DNA of 64,000 bases from Candidatus Hydrogenedentota bacterium. GTDB taxonomy: Bacteria > UBA8481 > J006. Shown here piece by piece: positions 25,083 to 33,655 of the stretch (the first letter of the stretch is position 1; every line of letters starts with the position of its first letter). The stretch lies in the NCBI GenBank assembly GCA_003697085.1, contig RFFU01000084.1, positions 54,635 to 118,634 on the forward strand, written 5' to 3'. The translations under genes were made by a program, and so were the position numbers. The notes beneath the pieces are model-generated. The model searched no databases. It was given only the letters and a program-made list of their open reading frames with translations, and was not told the origin of the DNA.

Positions 25083-25418
25083 CTATCTCATCGTCGTAAG
25101 GTTTTGATAAGCGCGGACGGCCAGGTTGCGGACTTGAACCGCGGTTTCGATCGCCAGATCAGCCTTGGCTCCCGCGATCATCACCTCATGCAAGTTTTCG
25201 ACCTTTCCCGCAGCGAAGTCTCGAGCCATACGTTCCGAGGTCTGAGTAACATCGATCAAGGATTCCAGTTTTTCACCAAGGATTTTGCCGAATTCCTGGA
25301 CAAGTTCCGCGCCCGGTTTTGGCGGCGCGGACGCAACCGATCGAACCCGCCGGCTCGTTTTCCGAAACGTTTCCGCCTTGGGAACGAGATCAAAGAGGTC
25401 TAATTTCGTTTCAATCAT
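25083..25418 (-). CDS. fliE: Flagellar hook-basal body protein FliE
   Basis: The product has 111 aa from the ATG at 25418, which overlaps the flgC stop by 4 nt (ATGA). The conserved C-terminal part reads 'KVENLHEVMIAGAKADLAIETAVQVRN' in two neighbouring segments, followed by 'AYQNLTTMR', which is the FliE signature. FliE connects the MS ring to the proximal rod. The track start at 25448 would lie inside flgC and is less likely. Confidence 0.95.
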   Translation of the reverse strand: MIETKLDLFDLVPKAETFRKTSRRVRSVASAPPKPGAELVQEFGKILGEKLESLIDVTQTSERMARDFAAGKVENLHEVMIAGAKADLAIETAVQVRNLAVRAYQNLTTMR

Positions 25419-25885
25419 TGTCCACCCAGTCTCAAGGTATCCTGCCACATCTGACGGAAATCCCGGATCGTCGTCACGTTCGCCTCGTAGGCCCGTGATG
25501 CATCTATCATATCCACCATTTCAACGACGATGTCAACATCGGGATATTCAACATATCCTTCGGCATTCGCATCCGGGTGGTTCGGTTCATAGCGAAGATA
25601 TTTGTAGGGAACCGGCCCGTCATTCTCAATAATCTTGGTGATTCGCACGCCGGTTCCCGGTTTATCGAAGAGATTACGATCGGACCCCTCGACCAGCGGA
25701 ATCTGAAAACGGATGGGATTTTCCCGCGGCTCGAAGATAACCCGTTGCCGTCGGTAGGGCCCGGGCTTTCCGTCACCTCGTCTCGTCGTGTCCGCATTGG
25801 CGATGTTGTTTGCAATTACATCGAGGCGGGTCCGTTGCGCACTCAAACCCGAAGCCGCTGTGTAAAGCGAAAGGAAGGCGCCCAT
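25415..25885 (-). CDS. flgC: Flagellar basal-body rod protein FlgC
   Basis: The product has 156 aa. It has the rod/hook N-terminus 'YTAASGLSAQRTRLDVIANNIANADTTR', here followed by a charged loop instead of a simple T-P-G-Y, and the C-terminal helix 'VEMVDMIDASRAYEANVTTI'. FlgC builds the proximal rod with FlgB. The gene starts 35 nt downstream of flgB and is coupled to fliE. Confidence 0.95.
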   Translation of the reverse strand: MGAFLSLYTAASGLSAQRTRLDVIANNIANADTTRRGDGKPGPYRRQRVIFEPRENPIRFQIPLVEGSDRNLFDKPGTGVRITKIIENDGPVPYKYLRYEPNHPDANAEGYVEYPDVDIVVEMVDMIDASRAYEANVTTIRDFRQMWQDTLRLGGQ

Positions 25886-25919
25886 CAGTGAATCTTCCTC
25901 CCCTCCTTTACTCTCTTCG

Positions 25920-26342
25920 TCACAACGTCGGCGTCCGCGTGACGATATTGCGCAAATTCCGCATCGTGTCGGACATACGGTTCACCAGCACCTGATAATA
26001 CAGCGTGTTTTCCGCCAGCCGTGACATCTCCACTTCCGGATCGACGTTATTTTTATCATTACGAGACCAGGTATCGAGTTCCGCGAAGACCTTTGGTTTG
26101 ACCCTCAAGGGATCGTGGGGCGGCTGGGTTTCGAAATGCCGGTCCGATGTACGTTGCATCTCGATCCTGGGGGATTCATCGAGGGCCCGTTGGAGTTCGT
26201 ACTGAAAGGATACGTCTGATCGTTTGAAGCCGGGTGTATCGATATTGGCAATGTTATCCGCCAGAACCTCATGCCGCAGCATCGCATATCCCATTGCGTT
26301 GCCCAGAATTCCGATGTTGTCATAGGAACGGACTCGTGCCAT
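25920..26342 (-). CDS. flgB: Flagellar basal-body rod protein FlgB
   Basis: The product has 140 aa with 'LRHEVLADNIANIDTPGFKRSDVSF' near the N-terminus and the C-terminal helix 'LYYQVLVNRMSDTMRNLRNIV'. FlgB is the most proximal rod component. It is the first gene of the flgB-flgC-fliE unit. The region just upstream has GATAAT close to the ATG and no obvious Shine-Dalgarno, so a very short leader is possible. cutA is divergent. Confidence 0.95.
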   Translation of the reverse strand: MARVRSYDNIGILGNAMGYAMLRHEVLADNIANIDTPGFKRSDVSFQYELQRALDESPRIEMQRTSDRHFETQPPHDPLRVKPKVFAELDTWSRNDKNNVDPEVEMSRLAENTLYYQVLVNRMSDTMRNLRNIVTRTPTL

Positions 26343-26431
26343 AACATTATCAGAAATCGGCTGGAAGCAGAGGGGGCTTGAGTAGAAAGATCGATATTTT
26401 TCTCGATTTTTCTGGAAGAAAGGAGCCGGGA

Positions 26432-26815
26432 ATGCCCGAGACGGAAATTCGGATCGTGTTGACGACGGTGGGGAGTCCGGAGGAAGCGGCGGTGCTGGCG
26501 CGGAAACTCCGAGGAGAGAATCTTGCGGCGTGCGTCACGATTCTCCCCGGAGCCCGATCATTCTATTTTTGGGATGGCGAGGAATGCGACGATACCGAAA
26601 CGATCTTGCTCATCAAGACCTCGCGTTCGGTTTTATCGAAGCTGATGAAACGGCTTCCCTTGCTTCATCCCTATGACACTCCTGAGGTAATTGTGATAGC
26701 TCCGGAAGCGGTAGGAAAAAGATATTGTCGTTGGATACTCAATACTCTTTCAAGCCGCGAAAAGATAGGGAGCATCTTTTTAAAAGCCGAAGAGAAACAA
26801 AGCAAGAAAACGTGA
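26432..26815 (+). CDS. cutA: CutA-family divalent cation tolerance protein
   Basis: The product has 127 aa from the ATG at 26432, which has AGGAG six bases upstream (the track ORF starts earlier at 26378). Family features include 'VLTTVGSPEEAAVLARKL', 'LAACVTILPGARSFYFWDGE' and 'HPYDTPEVIVIAPEAV'. CutA forms trimers with a ferredoxin-like fold like PII proteins and was linked to copper tolerance in Escherichia coli. Its real function is still debated. It stands alone, divergent from flgB. Confidence 0.9.
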   Translation: MPETEIRIVLTTVGSPEEAAVLARKLRGENLAACVTILPGARSFYFWDGEECDDTETILLIKTSRSVLSKLMKRLPLLHPYDTPEVIVIAPEAVGKRYCRWILNTLSSREKIGSIFLKAEEKQSKKT

Positions 26816-26974
26816 TGACGGTTTTGTGTGATACCTTCTTTTGACGTTTTCGTTTCTCGTGTGAGGTTTTCCGTTTAGCGGGCCGTCGGCGAAGGACGGC
26901 AGAAAAAATCTCTTCTATCTTCTTTTTCTTTTGCCTTTCTTGTTCCGCCGTTTTCCTTTACCTTTCCTGCGGTT

Positions 26975-27856
26975 ATGTCTTTTCCGCTTGTCAATGCGCA
27001 TACCCACTCCGAATGGAACGCGTCCAAGAATCTCGGTTACGGTGATGGTATGATTCCGTGGATCCGCCGTGTCCTTTCCTATCAGTCTCGCGATCAAGAG
27101 CCGGCTTCTCCGGAAACGACGATCTCGACGATGGCGAAACAAGGCATCACACACCTCGCCGATCACACGGCGAATTCCCGAAGGCCAATTCCATCATCGA
27201 TCAGAATTCTTCGGTACAGGGAATTTCTTCGCGATCAGCTCCCCGAAGGCTTCTCATCCCTTTCCGGCGACGAGGGGCTTGCTCCTCATTCCCTCCACAC
27301 CGTCTTCCCATCGGTTTGGGAAACACTTTCCGGGCTTCCAGAAGATGTTCCTCTTTCCGTTCATGCCGGGGAATCGAAGGAGGAGAGGGAACTTTTCGAG
27401 ACCGGTTCCGGGCCGCTCGCTGAACTACTGCTCGAGCGAAACTATCCTTCGGACCAGATCACGTTTCTCAAAGGGAGGACGCCTTGTTCGATTCTGAATC
27501 AGTACGGTCTTCTTCGGCCGACCACGCTGATCGTTCACGGAATGCATCTTTTCGAACGAGACTATCATCTGATCGCCGAATCAGGAGCTACGCTCTGCCT
27601 CTGCCCGCTTTCCAACCGCTCGATCGGAACGGCTTTCGGTTCCGGCTCCGCATCAAGACGTCACACAGTGGAACGCCTACGTCTCATCGACCGTCTCGAT
27701 CTCTCTTTGGCTGTCGGAACGGATTCGTTGCTTTCTTCTCCCTCTCTTTCCCTTGCCGCCAACGGGGAGTTACTTTTGGAATTCGGTTTGGATCGTGAAA
27801 AGCTCGAACGGGCCTTCAGAAATGTTTCCTTTTTTCCCTCGGCCGAAATCGAATAG
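26975..27856 (+). CDS. Amidohydrolase-superfamily protein, compact form
   Basis: The protein has 293 aa and begins almost at the first metal ligands: 'NAHTHSE' with His9 and His11. Further superfamily landmarks are 'LSVHAGES', 'LIVHGMHL' and 'AVGTDSLLSS', giving the HxH/His/His/Asp metal set of deaminase-type amidohydrolases. The usual flanking beta-sandwich domain is missing at both ends, so it is about 100 residues shorter than chlorohydrolase/aminofutalosine-deaminase relatives. The substrate is probably an aminated heterocycle, but this is inference. The leader is unusually pyrimidine-rich. The gene abuts the convergent hemG/Y gene with no spacer. Confidence 0.8.
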   Translation: MSFPLVNAHTHSEWNASKNLGYGDGMIPWIRRVLSYQSRDQEPASPETTISTMAKQGITHLADHTANSRRPIPSSIRILRYREFLRDQLPEGFSSLSGDEGLAPHSLHTVFPSVWETLSGLPEDVPLSVHAGESKEERELFETGSGPLAELLLERNYPSDQITFLKGRTPCSILNQYGLLRPTTLIVHGMHLFERDYHLIAESGATLCLCPLSNRSIGTAFGSGSASRRHTVERLRLIDRLDLSLAVGTDSLLSSPSLSLAANGELLLEFGLDREKLERAFRNVSFFPSAEIE

Positions 27857-29284
27857 TCACCGAGAAAGGATCTTCTCAGCCGCACGGAATCCGCTGTCCG
27901 CCGTCGCCGGAACCGAGGCGCCGGTAAGGTAACTACCCGCCAGCAAGAGGCCGGGGCAACGCGCCTCCAACCTTTCTTGTGCCTTAAGAATTCTTCCGTG
28001 GCCCAGAAGGTATTGGGCGATCGCTTTCGGATACCGAATCCAATGCTCGAAGAGAGGCTCTTCTTCAATTCCAAATATCTCCTGCAGGTCCCGAAGAATG
28101 GCCTCACGCGGGAATTCTTTTTCATCGAGCACCATTTCCGGATTTCGCCGCCCACCGTAGAAGATCGTCAAGAGCCTCATTCCCCTCGGAGCGCGCTCCG
28201 GAAAGAGACTCGAGGAAAAGAGCACTCCAAGAATGGACCGCCGTTCCACGGCGGGGACGAGAACTCCAAAACCTTCGAGTCTCCGCAGCGGCCCCTGATC
28301 CTTGTATCCCAAAGCCGCAATGCCGACCGGGGCGTACGGCGCTCCGGCCAACACCTCACACGCCTTGCGTACCTCGGGAGGCATTTCGATTCCGGAGAGG
28401 GCGTGAGCCGGAACCGCCAGGACGACGTCCGAGCCGAAGACTTGCTCTTTCATCCCATCACCTTTCTCAAGTGTAAGGCGAAATCCGTGATCGATCGGCT
28501 CAATTTTCCGCGCGCGCGTTCCAAGAAGAAGACGGTCTCCGAGAAATTTCTCGACGGCGCGCGGCAGCTCCTCCAGTCCCTCCGGAAATGAGAAGATCAT
28601 CGCTTGGCGCTTTTGCCTCTTTTGGAGCGCCCGGTCCCTCCGTGCTCGTCTCATTCTTTCGACGGCACCACGGATGAGGCTTCCCGAATTTTCCACCAAA
28701 GCGGTCAGTTTTGGAAATGCGTAACGCATCTCCATTTCCCGCGGATCTCCCGCGTAGATTCCCGCAACGACCGGCTCGAAAAGCCGTTCGTAGCCTTCTC
28801 TTCCTATCCGGCGGCGGATGAACTCCTCCGCCGAGACTCCCGCCAAGGGAAAGGGCTTCACCCATGGCTCGACTGCCAGACGAACCTTTCCCCTCAGAGA
28901 AAGCAGCGGAGACGTAACAGAGGAAAGAACGCCGGTAGGGACAGGATGGACGCGCCCAAACCGCACAAGATATTTTTTTTCCGTTCCCGTGGCGAAGAGC
29001 AAACGATCCTCCAGACCCAACGCCCGCCGCATTTCTCCCAATTCATCCGAGTGATTCTGAACCGTATTCGGGCCTTCCTCGATCAGAAAGCCGTCTTTCC
29101 TCAGGGACCGGATCACTCCTCCCAGTCGTCGATCTTTCTCGATCAATCGAATTTTTTTGCCGGCGCGTGCGAGTTTCCAAGCCGCCGCGAGACCAGCGAT
29201 TCCGCCTCCGATCACGATCACGGGCGACTGTTCGGCATTCCCTTGCGCGTCACTCGCCGCCAAAATGCAGCGTTCCCTTCCCAC
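27857..29284 (-). CDS. hemG: Protoporphyrinogen oxidase, HemG/HemY (flavin) type
   Basis: The protein has 475 aa with an N-terminal FAD dinucleotide-binding motif 'VIGGGIAGLAAAWKL', then 'EKDRRLGGVIRS' and 'EEGPNTVQ', typical of HemY-type enzymes. A C-terminal FAD segment reads 'LLLAGSYLTGASVPATADSGFRAAE'. It oxidises protoporphyrinogen IX (or coproporphyrinogen III in the coproporphyrin pathway) using oxygen. It ends the operon behind hemN (13-nt gap), so the cell seems to pair an oxygen-independent coproporphyrinogen oxidase with a flavin oxidase. The start is probably a GTG. Confidence 0.85.
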   Translation of the reverse strand: MGRERCILAASDAQGNAEQSPVIVIGGGIAGLAAAWKLARAGKKIRLIEKDRRLGGVIRSLRKDGFLIEEGPNTVQNHSDELGEMRRALGLEDRLLFATGTEKKYLVRFGRVHPVPTGVLSSVTSPLLSLRGKVRLAVEPWVKPFPLAGVSAEEFIRRRIGREGYERLFEPVVAGIYAGDPREMEMRYAFPKLTALVENSGSLIRGAVERMRRARRDRALQKRQKRQAMIFSFPEGLEELPRAVEKFLGDRLLLGTRARKIEPIDHGFRLTLEKGDGMKEQVFGSDVVLAVPAHALSGIEMPPEVRKACEVLAGAPYAPVGIAALGYKDQGPLRRLEGFGVLVPAVERRSILGVLFSSSLFPERAPRGMRLLTIFYGGRRNPEMVLDEKEFPREAILRDLQEIFGIEEEPLFEHWIRYPKAIAQYLLGHGRILKAQERLEARCPGLLLAGSYLTGASVPATADSGFRAAEKILSR

Positions 29285-29297
29285 GAATCCGGTGCCG

Positions 29298-30686
29298 TCA
29301 CACGGTTCGCGAATAGCGATCAGCGGCTTGACCGACCGTGGGATCGAACCGCATCGCTATATTGCGGATGAAGAGTCGGCCACGCTCCGTAACCAATATC
29401 CCCTCGTTCCCCCGCTCGATCAACCCGTCCTCCTCCAGATCCCGCAACCCTTCGATTTCGCGTGCAAATTCCTCTCGAATTTCGACTCCGGTTTCCCGCC
29501 GGGCTGCGAGGTAATCGAGCCGGAGGTTGCACATAATGTTCATGATCACGTAACGCCTGACGAGGTCTTTTTTCGAGACGATCAAGCCTCGAGACCACGC
29601 CCTTCCGCCTCCCCTGATCCGCACCTGGTACGTTTCCAGATTCTTTTCGTTTTGAGCGTAACAGCGCCGTGTCTGCGAGATCGCCGACATACCGAAGCCC
29701 GCAATGGGAATCCCGCCGAAAGTACTGTATCCCTGAAAATTCCTTTGGAGCGTTCCCGAACGCTGAGCCTTCACGATCTCATCGTCTTCCCGCGCGAAAT
29801 GATCCATTCCGATGAACACATACCCGTGACTCGTGAGGAATTCGATCGTCTCCTTGAGAATCCGCAGTTTTTCCCGAGGAGGCGGCAGATTTTTCCGCGC
29901 CAATATTTTTTGGTGCGGCTTCGCCCAAGGCACGTGGGCGTAATTGAAGACGGCGAGCCGATCCGGGTCGAGAGCCAGGGTTTTTTCAAGCGTCACACGG
30001 AAACTGTCCGCCGTCTGATGAGGCAAGCCGTAGATAAGATCGAGGTTGACGGAGAGCATTCCTTCCTCCCGCGCCCAATCGACGACGCGGCGCGTCAGTT
30101 CGAACGGTTGAATCCGGTTCACCGCTTCTTGAACCGCCGGATTGTGATCCTGGACTCCCATCGAGACGCGGTTCGCCCCGATCTCCCGCAAGGCCCGAAC
30201 ATGTTCCCGCGTCAATTCCCGCGGGTCGATCTCCACCCCGAATTCCCGTTCGGGGGGAATCTCGAAATGCATCAGGAGAATCTCGCCGAGACGTCGGAGT
30301 TCGTCAGGAGAGAGATATGTCGGAGTCCCGCCGCCGAAATGAATCTGCAGTGCCGTTTTCTTTCCATGCCGTGGGGTCCAATCAGCGAATTCGGACTTGA
30401 GGGCCTCGCAATACGGTCCAACAATTTCGTGTCGTCGGCTGATGATCGTCGTGCATCCGCAGAACCAGCAGAGAGTGTCACAGAAAGGAATATGAATGTA
30501 GAGCGAGACATCCCGTGAATCGGCGAAATCTTCCGCGATCGTCCGCTCCAGAGCCTTCCAATCGACCTTGTCGGAAAAGGCCAGCGCGGTGGGATACGAG
30601 GTGTAACGCGGTCCGGGAACGTCGTATTTCTCGACCAAGGAAAGATCGACCTCGGTGATCTTTCCAGGCGGCGAAACCCTCGTCAT
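29298..30686 (-). CDS. hemN: Oxygen-independent coproporphyrinogen III oxidase
   Basis: The protein has 462 aa, the full HemN length. Radical SAM cysteines are Cys69, Cys73 and Cys76 (CDTLCWFC) with the extra Cys78 characteristic of true HemN. 'GGGTPTYL' and 'NRVSMGVQDHNPAVQEAVNRIQP' follow. The C-terminal HemN domain, absent from the HemW paralogue, is present ('YNAQNEKNLETY'-like region and 'RRYVIMNIMCNLRLDY'). It decarboxylates two propionates of coproporphyrinogen III. The ATG overlaps the ccmD-like stop by 4 nt, tying heme synthesis to the Ccm operon. Confidence 0.95.
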   Translation of the reverse strand: MTRVSPPGKITEVDLSLVEKYDVPGPRYTSYPTALAFSDKVDWKALERTIAEDFADSRDVSLYIHIPFCDTLCWFCGCTTIISRRHEIVGPYCEALKSEFADWTPRHGKKTALQIHFGGGTPTYLSPDELRRLGEILLMHFEIPPEREFGVEIDPRELTREHVRALREIGANRVSMGVQDHNPAVQEAVNRIQPFELTRRVVDWAREEGMLSVNLDLIYGLPHQTADSFRVTLEKTLALDPDRLAVFNYAHVPWAKPHQKILARKNLPPPREKLRILKETIEFLTSHGYVFIGMDHFAREDDEIVKAQRSGTLQRNFQGYSTFGGIPIAGFGMSAISQTRRCYAQNEKNLETYQVRIRGGGRAWSRGLIVSKKDLVRRYVIMNIMCNLRLDYLAARRETGVEIREEFAREIEGLRDLEEDGLIERGNEGILVTERGRLFIRNIAMRFDPTVGQAADRYSRTV

Positions 30687-30805
30687 TTCCGCTCCCGCTT
30701 TCGAGTCTCGATTCGTTGATCGAGCAGAATATCGTACACTAAGAGAATTCCATAGATCGCCAAGTAGGCCGCAAAGAGGTAATTTACGTGAAAGGGATTT
30801 TCCAT
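30683..30805 (-). CDS. ccmD: CcmD-like small membrane protein
   Basis: This 40-aa protein is too short for the track as its own entry; it forms the tail of the 30683-31300 ORF. One membrane helix ('NYLFAAYLAIYGILLVYDIL') is followed by a basic end (RKRERK), matching the CcmD pattern. CcmD helps release holo-CcmE from CcmABC. AAGGAG precedes it; I prefer the ATG at 30805 (9-nt spacing) over 30811. It sits between ccmC and hemN, the expected position. Confidence 0.8.
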   Translation of the reverse strand: MENPFHVNYLFAAYLAIYGILLVYDILLDQRIETRKRERK

Positions 30806-30807
30806 CG

Positions 30808-31449
30808 TCATCGGCTCCTTTCGAGTTTCATTCTCTTTCCGACAAGGTACACAGTCGCCGCGAGAAAGGCGAAGGTATTGAAGAAGAGAGTTGCGCGAAT
30901 CCTGGGATCTCCGAAGAAATCCGGTCCTGGTTTCGGATGGTTTTTGGCTCCCCAGAGATGGATGGAGAGGACGACGATGGGAACGGTAGCGAAGGCCAAG
31001 ACCGCGTAGGCGGCGGTAAACCGAGCGCGGGTCTCGCGGTCCTCGATGCTCCCGCGCAGGATCAGACCGGCGAGGTACACGAGCCAAAGAACGAGGAACG
31101 ACGTAAGCCTCGGTTCCCAGGTCCAGTACGCGCCCCAGGCCGCGCGCGCCCAGATCGGACCGGACACGATCACCAGACAAGCCAGAACCCAACCGACCTC
31201 GAGACACGAGGCGACGAAGATATCCCATGACGGTTTTCGATTGATCAGATACCCGATCCCCGCAACGAAAGCGGCAAGAAAGCAGAGGAAGGAATTCCAA
31301 GCCGCCGGAACGTGCATAAAGAAGATACGGAATGCTTCCCCGAGATATTTCCCGTCGGAATCATAAAACGGGGGGGAATATTCGAGAGCGAGAAAGATGC
31401 CCGTTAGCAGCAATACTCCCGCAAAAAACTTCAAAAATCGTTCTACCAT
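30808..31449 (-). CDS. ccmC: Heme exporter subunit CcmC
   Basis: The protein has about 213 aa and six membrane helices. The tryptophan-rich heme-handling loop 'WGAYWTWEPRLTSF' is intact. Conserved His residues occur in 'FFMHVPAAWNSF' and 'LSIHLWGAKNHP'. CcmC attaches heme to CcmE on the periplasmic side. I chose the ATG at 31449, which has AAGGAG five nt upstream, over the track start (31479). It follows ccmB with the small intercistronic gap normal for this operon. Confidence 0.95.
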   Translation of the reverse strand: MVERFLKFFAGVLLLTGIFLALEYSPPFYDSDGKYLGEAFRIFFMHVPAAWNSFLCFLAAFVAGIGYLINRKPSWDIFVASCLEVGWVLACLVIVSGPIWARAAWGAYWTWEPRLTSFLVLWLVYLAGLILRGSIEDRETRARFTAAYAVLAFATVPIVVLSIHLWGAKNHPKPGPDFFGDPRIRATLFFNTFAFLAATVYLVGKRMKLERSR

Positions 31450-31475
31450 GACAACTCCTTTCTTAATCCATTTTT

Positions 31476-32135
31476 TCAATCTTCAAGGACGGCCGGAGCC
31501 AGAAGAAGCGCCGTGCCGCCGACGACGAAATCGAAAGCCGCCAACGTCATCCCCGCAGACGAAAAGCCGTTTCCTTCGAGAATGTCGCGCGAGGCCATCA
31601 CGGCCGTGATCAGAAAGGGTATGAAGATCACGAACGAGAGCATCGGCGTCAAGACCTCGCGAATCTTCGAGGCGGAACCAAGCCAGACCGGAAGCGGTCC
31701 GGCCAACGCCAAACCCACTCCTCCCAGCAACACGACTCCCGCCAATCCCGGAACCTGACCGGCGGGGATCTGAAAAAAGAAGGCGCAGGCGAGAAGCGTC
31801 GGAAGGAGGAGGAGAAGCATCGAGGCGAAGAGCGAACAGGATTTTGCAAGATAAAAGAGACCGGGATCGATTCCCAACGACCGCAAGGTCTCAAGTCGCC
31901 CGTTGGAACGTTCAATTTCCACGCTGCGGGAAAGACTTACCTGCGTTGCGACGAGAATCGCCACCCACAACGCCGCCGCGGCATGTTCGTATCCCACCGC
32001 GCCCGCCGGAAAGGCGAAAGCAAAGATCAGAATCACCGTCAAGGAAAGTCCGACTCCGCCGAGAACGACTTCTCCCGTTCGCGTTTCACGAAGGAGATCT
32101 TTTCCAATCATGGCGCGAACCACCCGAAACGTCAC
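31476..32135 (-). CDS. ccmB: Heme exporter subunit CcmB
   Basis: The protein has 219 aa and six predicted helices, with the CcmB N-terminus 'MIGKDLLRETRTGE' and the 'VEIERSNGRLETLRSLGIDP' cytoplasmic loop typical of the family. It is the permease half of the CcmAB ABC complex, which uses ATP to free heme-loaded CcmE. Its start overlaps the ccmA stop by 4 nt. Confidence 0.9.
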   Translation of the reverse strand: MTFRVVRAMIGKDLLRETRTGEVVLGGVGLSLTVILIFAFAFPAGAVGYEHAAAALWVAILVATQVSLSRSVEIERSNGRLETLRSLGIDPGLFYLAKSCSLFASMLLLLLPTLLACAFFFQIPAGQVPGLAGVVLLGGVGLALAGPLPVWLGSASKIREVLTPMLSFVIFIPFLITAVMASRDILEGNGFSSAGMTLAAFDFVVGGTALLLAPAVLED

Positions 32136-32770
32136 TCTTCCAACCTCACGACACCGGCCTCGATTGTTTCTTGAAACATTCCGTCGTGTGTCGAGACGAG
32201 CGCGGCGGCCCCCGCCGCGGCTCGTCCCTTCAAGTAGGAAATCAAAATCTCGATTCCGGCCTGATCCAGACCCGTCGTGGGTTCGTCCAGGAGAATGAGG
32301 GAAGAATCGAAGAGCATCACCCGGGCCAACGCCAGCCTCTCCTTCATTCCGCGCGAAAAGGCCTCGACACGAATCCCCGCTGCTTCGCTTAATTCGACGC
32401 GATCCAAGATCCGTTCGATCTTCTCGGGACCCGGCGGTTTTTCTCCTTTTCCTCTCGGTTTCACTCGAGAATAGAACTCCAAGTTCTCTCGAGCGGTGAG
32501 TTCGGAGTAGAGCCCCAGTTCATGACCAAGATAACCGATTTCCCGGCGCACCTCCGGCTCCCTCGCCGGATCTTTTCCCAAGACTCGCACCGTCCCCGCG
32601 GTCGGTCTGAGCAAACCGGCCGCCAACCGCAAAAGAGTCGTTTTTCCGGAGCCGTTCGGACCGCGAAGAAGAACCGTCTCTCCCTCTTCCAGTTCGAGGT
32701 GATCGAGGCGGACACCGGTGCGATCGCCGAAACGGCGTTCGACGTTATCGATTTGAAGGAGCGGAGGCAT
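32132..32770 (-). CDS. ccmA: Heme exporter ATP-binding protein CcmA
   Basis: The protein has 212 aa. The ABC ATPase carries Walker A 'GPNGSGKTTLLR', a degenerate signature 'AFSRGMKERLALARV' and Walker B 'LILLDEPTTGLD'. The length and the 'SRGMKERL' signature are those of CcmA. Its first codons overlap the end of ccmE by 26 nt. It drives the CcmABCD step of cytochrome c maturation. Confidence 0.95.
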   Translation of the reverse strand: MPPLLQIDNVERRFGDRTGVRLDHLELEEGETVLLRGPNGSGKTTLLRLAAGLLRPTAGTVRVLGKDPAREPEVRREIGYLGHELGLYSELTARENLEFYSRVKPRGKGEKPPGPEKIERILDRVELSEAAGIRVEAFSRGMKERLALARVMLFDSSLILLDEPTTGLDQAGIEILISYLKGRAAAGAAALVSTHDGMFQETIEAGVVRLEE

Positions 32771-33203
32771 TGGATGGAGGCAGTTTCCGCTGGGCGGCGG
32801 TGATGGGATTTGCTTGTCCTTGATACTTGCTCGGACACTTTGTCAGAAGTTCCGTCGCCTCAAGCCGGTCAGCGCTCCGATCGTATTTTCCCGAAACGAC
32901 AACCTCCGCGCCGTCCTTGAAGGTGTCCGGGACAGTTCCCTGATACATCACCGGCATCGTCTCGCCGTCTTCATCCTTTACCGTAAAGACGACCGTTCTT
33001 TTGTCCAAACGGTGTTCGATCGTTCCGGCGAGGACGTTTCCCGTAAGGCGGTAGGAGCGGCCCGCATCGCGCGCGGCGTTTTCGGCTCGAATCTCCCTGA
33101 CCTTCTTGTAAACGATTCCCTCGGCGCGGGAGACGGCAAATACCAGATAAACGACTCCGAACACCAGCAGCGCCACGGCCAAAGTTACACGTGTTTTTTT
33201 CAC
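32745..33203 (-). CDS. ccmE: Heme chaperone CcmE, CxxxY variant
   Basis: The product has 152 aa from a GTG at 33203 preceded by AAGGAGG; the track start at 33224 is less well placed. One N-terminal membrane anchor precedes the OB-fold domain ('YRLTGNVLAGTIEHR', 'MPVMYQGTVPDTFKDGAEVVV'). Canonical CcmE binds heme through His in HxxxY. Here the equivalent site is Cys123-Pro-Ser-Lys-Tyr127. This Cys variant is known from a minority of bacteria and archaea (often called System I*). The sequence therefore predicts an altered covalent heme bond. Confidence 0.9.
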   Translation of the reverse strand: MKKTRVTLAVALLVFGVVYLVFAVSRAEGIVYKKVREIRAENAARDAGRSYRLTGNVLAGTIEHRLDKRTVVFTVKDEDGETMPVMYQGTVPDTFKDGAEVVVSGKYDRSADRLEATELLTKCPSKYQGQANPITAAQRKLPPSNASAPSNR

Positions 33204-33415
33204 AAGTCCTCCTTGTTTCCTCACCGTTATTTTCGTTTTTCGACGCGCCGTCGGCTATGACTCTGCTCCAAACCCGGCGGCGGAAAATCTCACCTTGACA
33301 GCCTATGACAATTTCCTTTTCTCGGTTCTCTTCTTCTTAACATCGTAATCTTATCACGCTTTTTTTTGAATTCCCAAAAGTTCAGCAGTTGGAGAAATTC
33401 GGCGACCTCTCCTAT
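33204..33415. other. 212-nt gap inside the Ccm operon
   Basis: Other genes of this operon overlap or nearly touch, so this gap stands out. The minus strand has TTGGGA and TAAGAT with 18-nt spacing, a weak promoter candidate that could give ccmE-to-hemG extra transcription. No ORF with a good start was seen. Confidence 0.35.
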
Positions 33416-33655
33416 TTACTCCCGCCGAATATTCGGAGAATCGGGGGCCGCAACTGTCACAGGACGACTCCGCGGCGGCCGTTCTTCTTCCCGCCCCTGG
33501 CGATATCGAAGCGGATTCGCCATCTCTGCTGCCGGCAGAGGGGGATGCCCGACAGGGAGTCCTCGTCCAGGTTTGTTCAACGCCGAAGTTCCCAGCAACC
33601 AACCGGCCAGAAAGGAGGCAATGGCAACGGCGATAATTCCCCTAATCTTTTTCAT
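33416..33655 (-). CDS. Small single-pass membrane protein in Ccm operon
   Basis: This 79-aa ORF has an N-terminal membrane helix or signal ('MKKIRGIIAVAIASFLAGWL') and a Pro/Arg-rich tail. Its start overlaps the end of the CcmI-like gene by 14 nt, and it ends 212 nt before ccmE. I recognise no family. The position suggests an accessory role in cytochrome c maturation, but it could be poorly conserved or even non-coding downstream of its helix. Confidence 0.5.
   Translation of the reverse strand: MKKIRGIIAVAIASFLAGWLLGTSALNKPGRGLPVGHPPLPAAEMANPLRYRQGREEERPPRSRPVTVAAPDSPNIRRE

Noticed and set aside
26816-26974. Terminator at GCCGTC...GACGGC downstream of cutA
   Set aside because: The stem is followed by an A-run on the plus strand, and on the minus strand the T-run precedes the stem; neither fits an intrinsic terminator.
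29157-30518. 453-aa plus-strand ORF
   Set aside because: Antisense to hemN, which has complete radical SAM motifs; the plus translation has no domain and a His/Arg/Pro-rich shadow composition.
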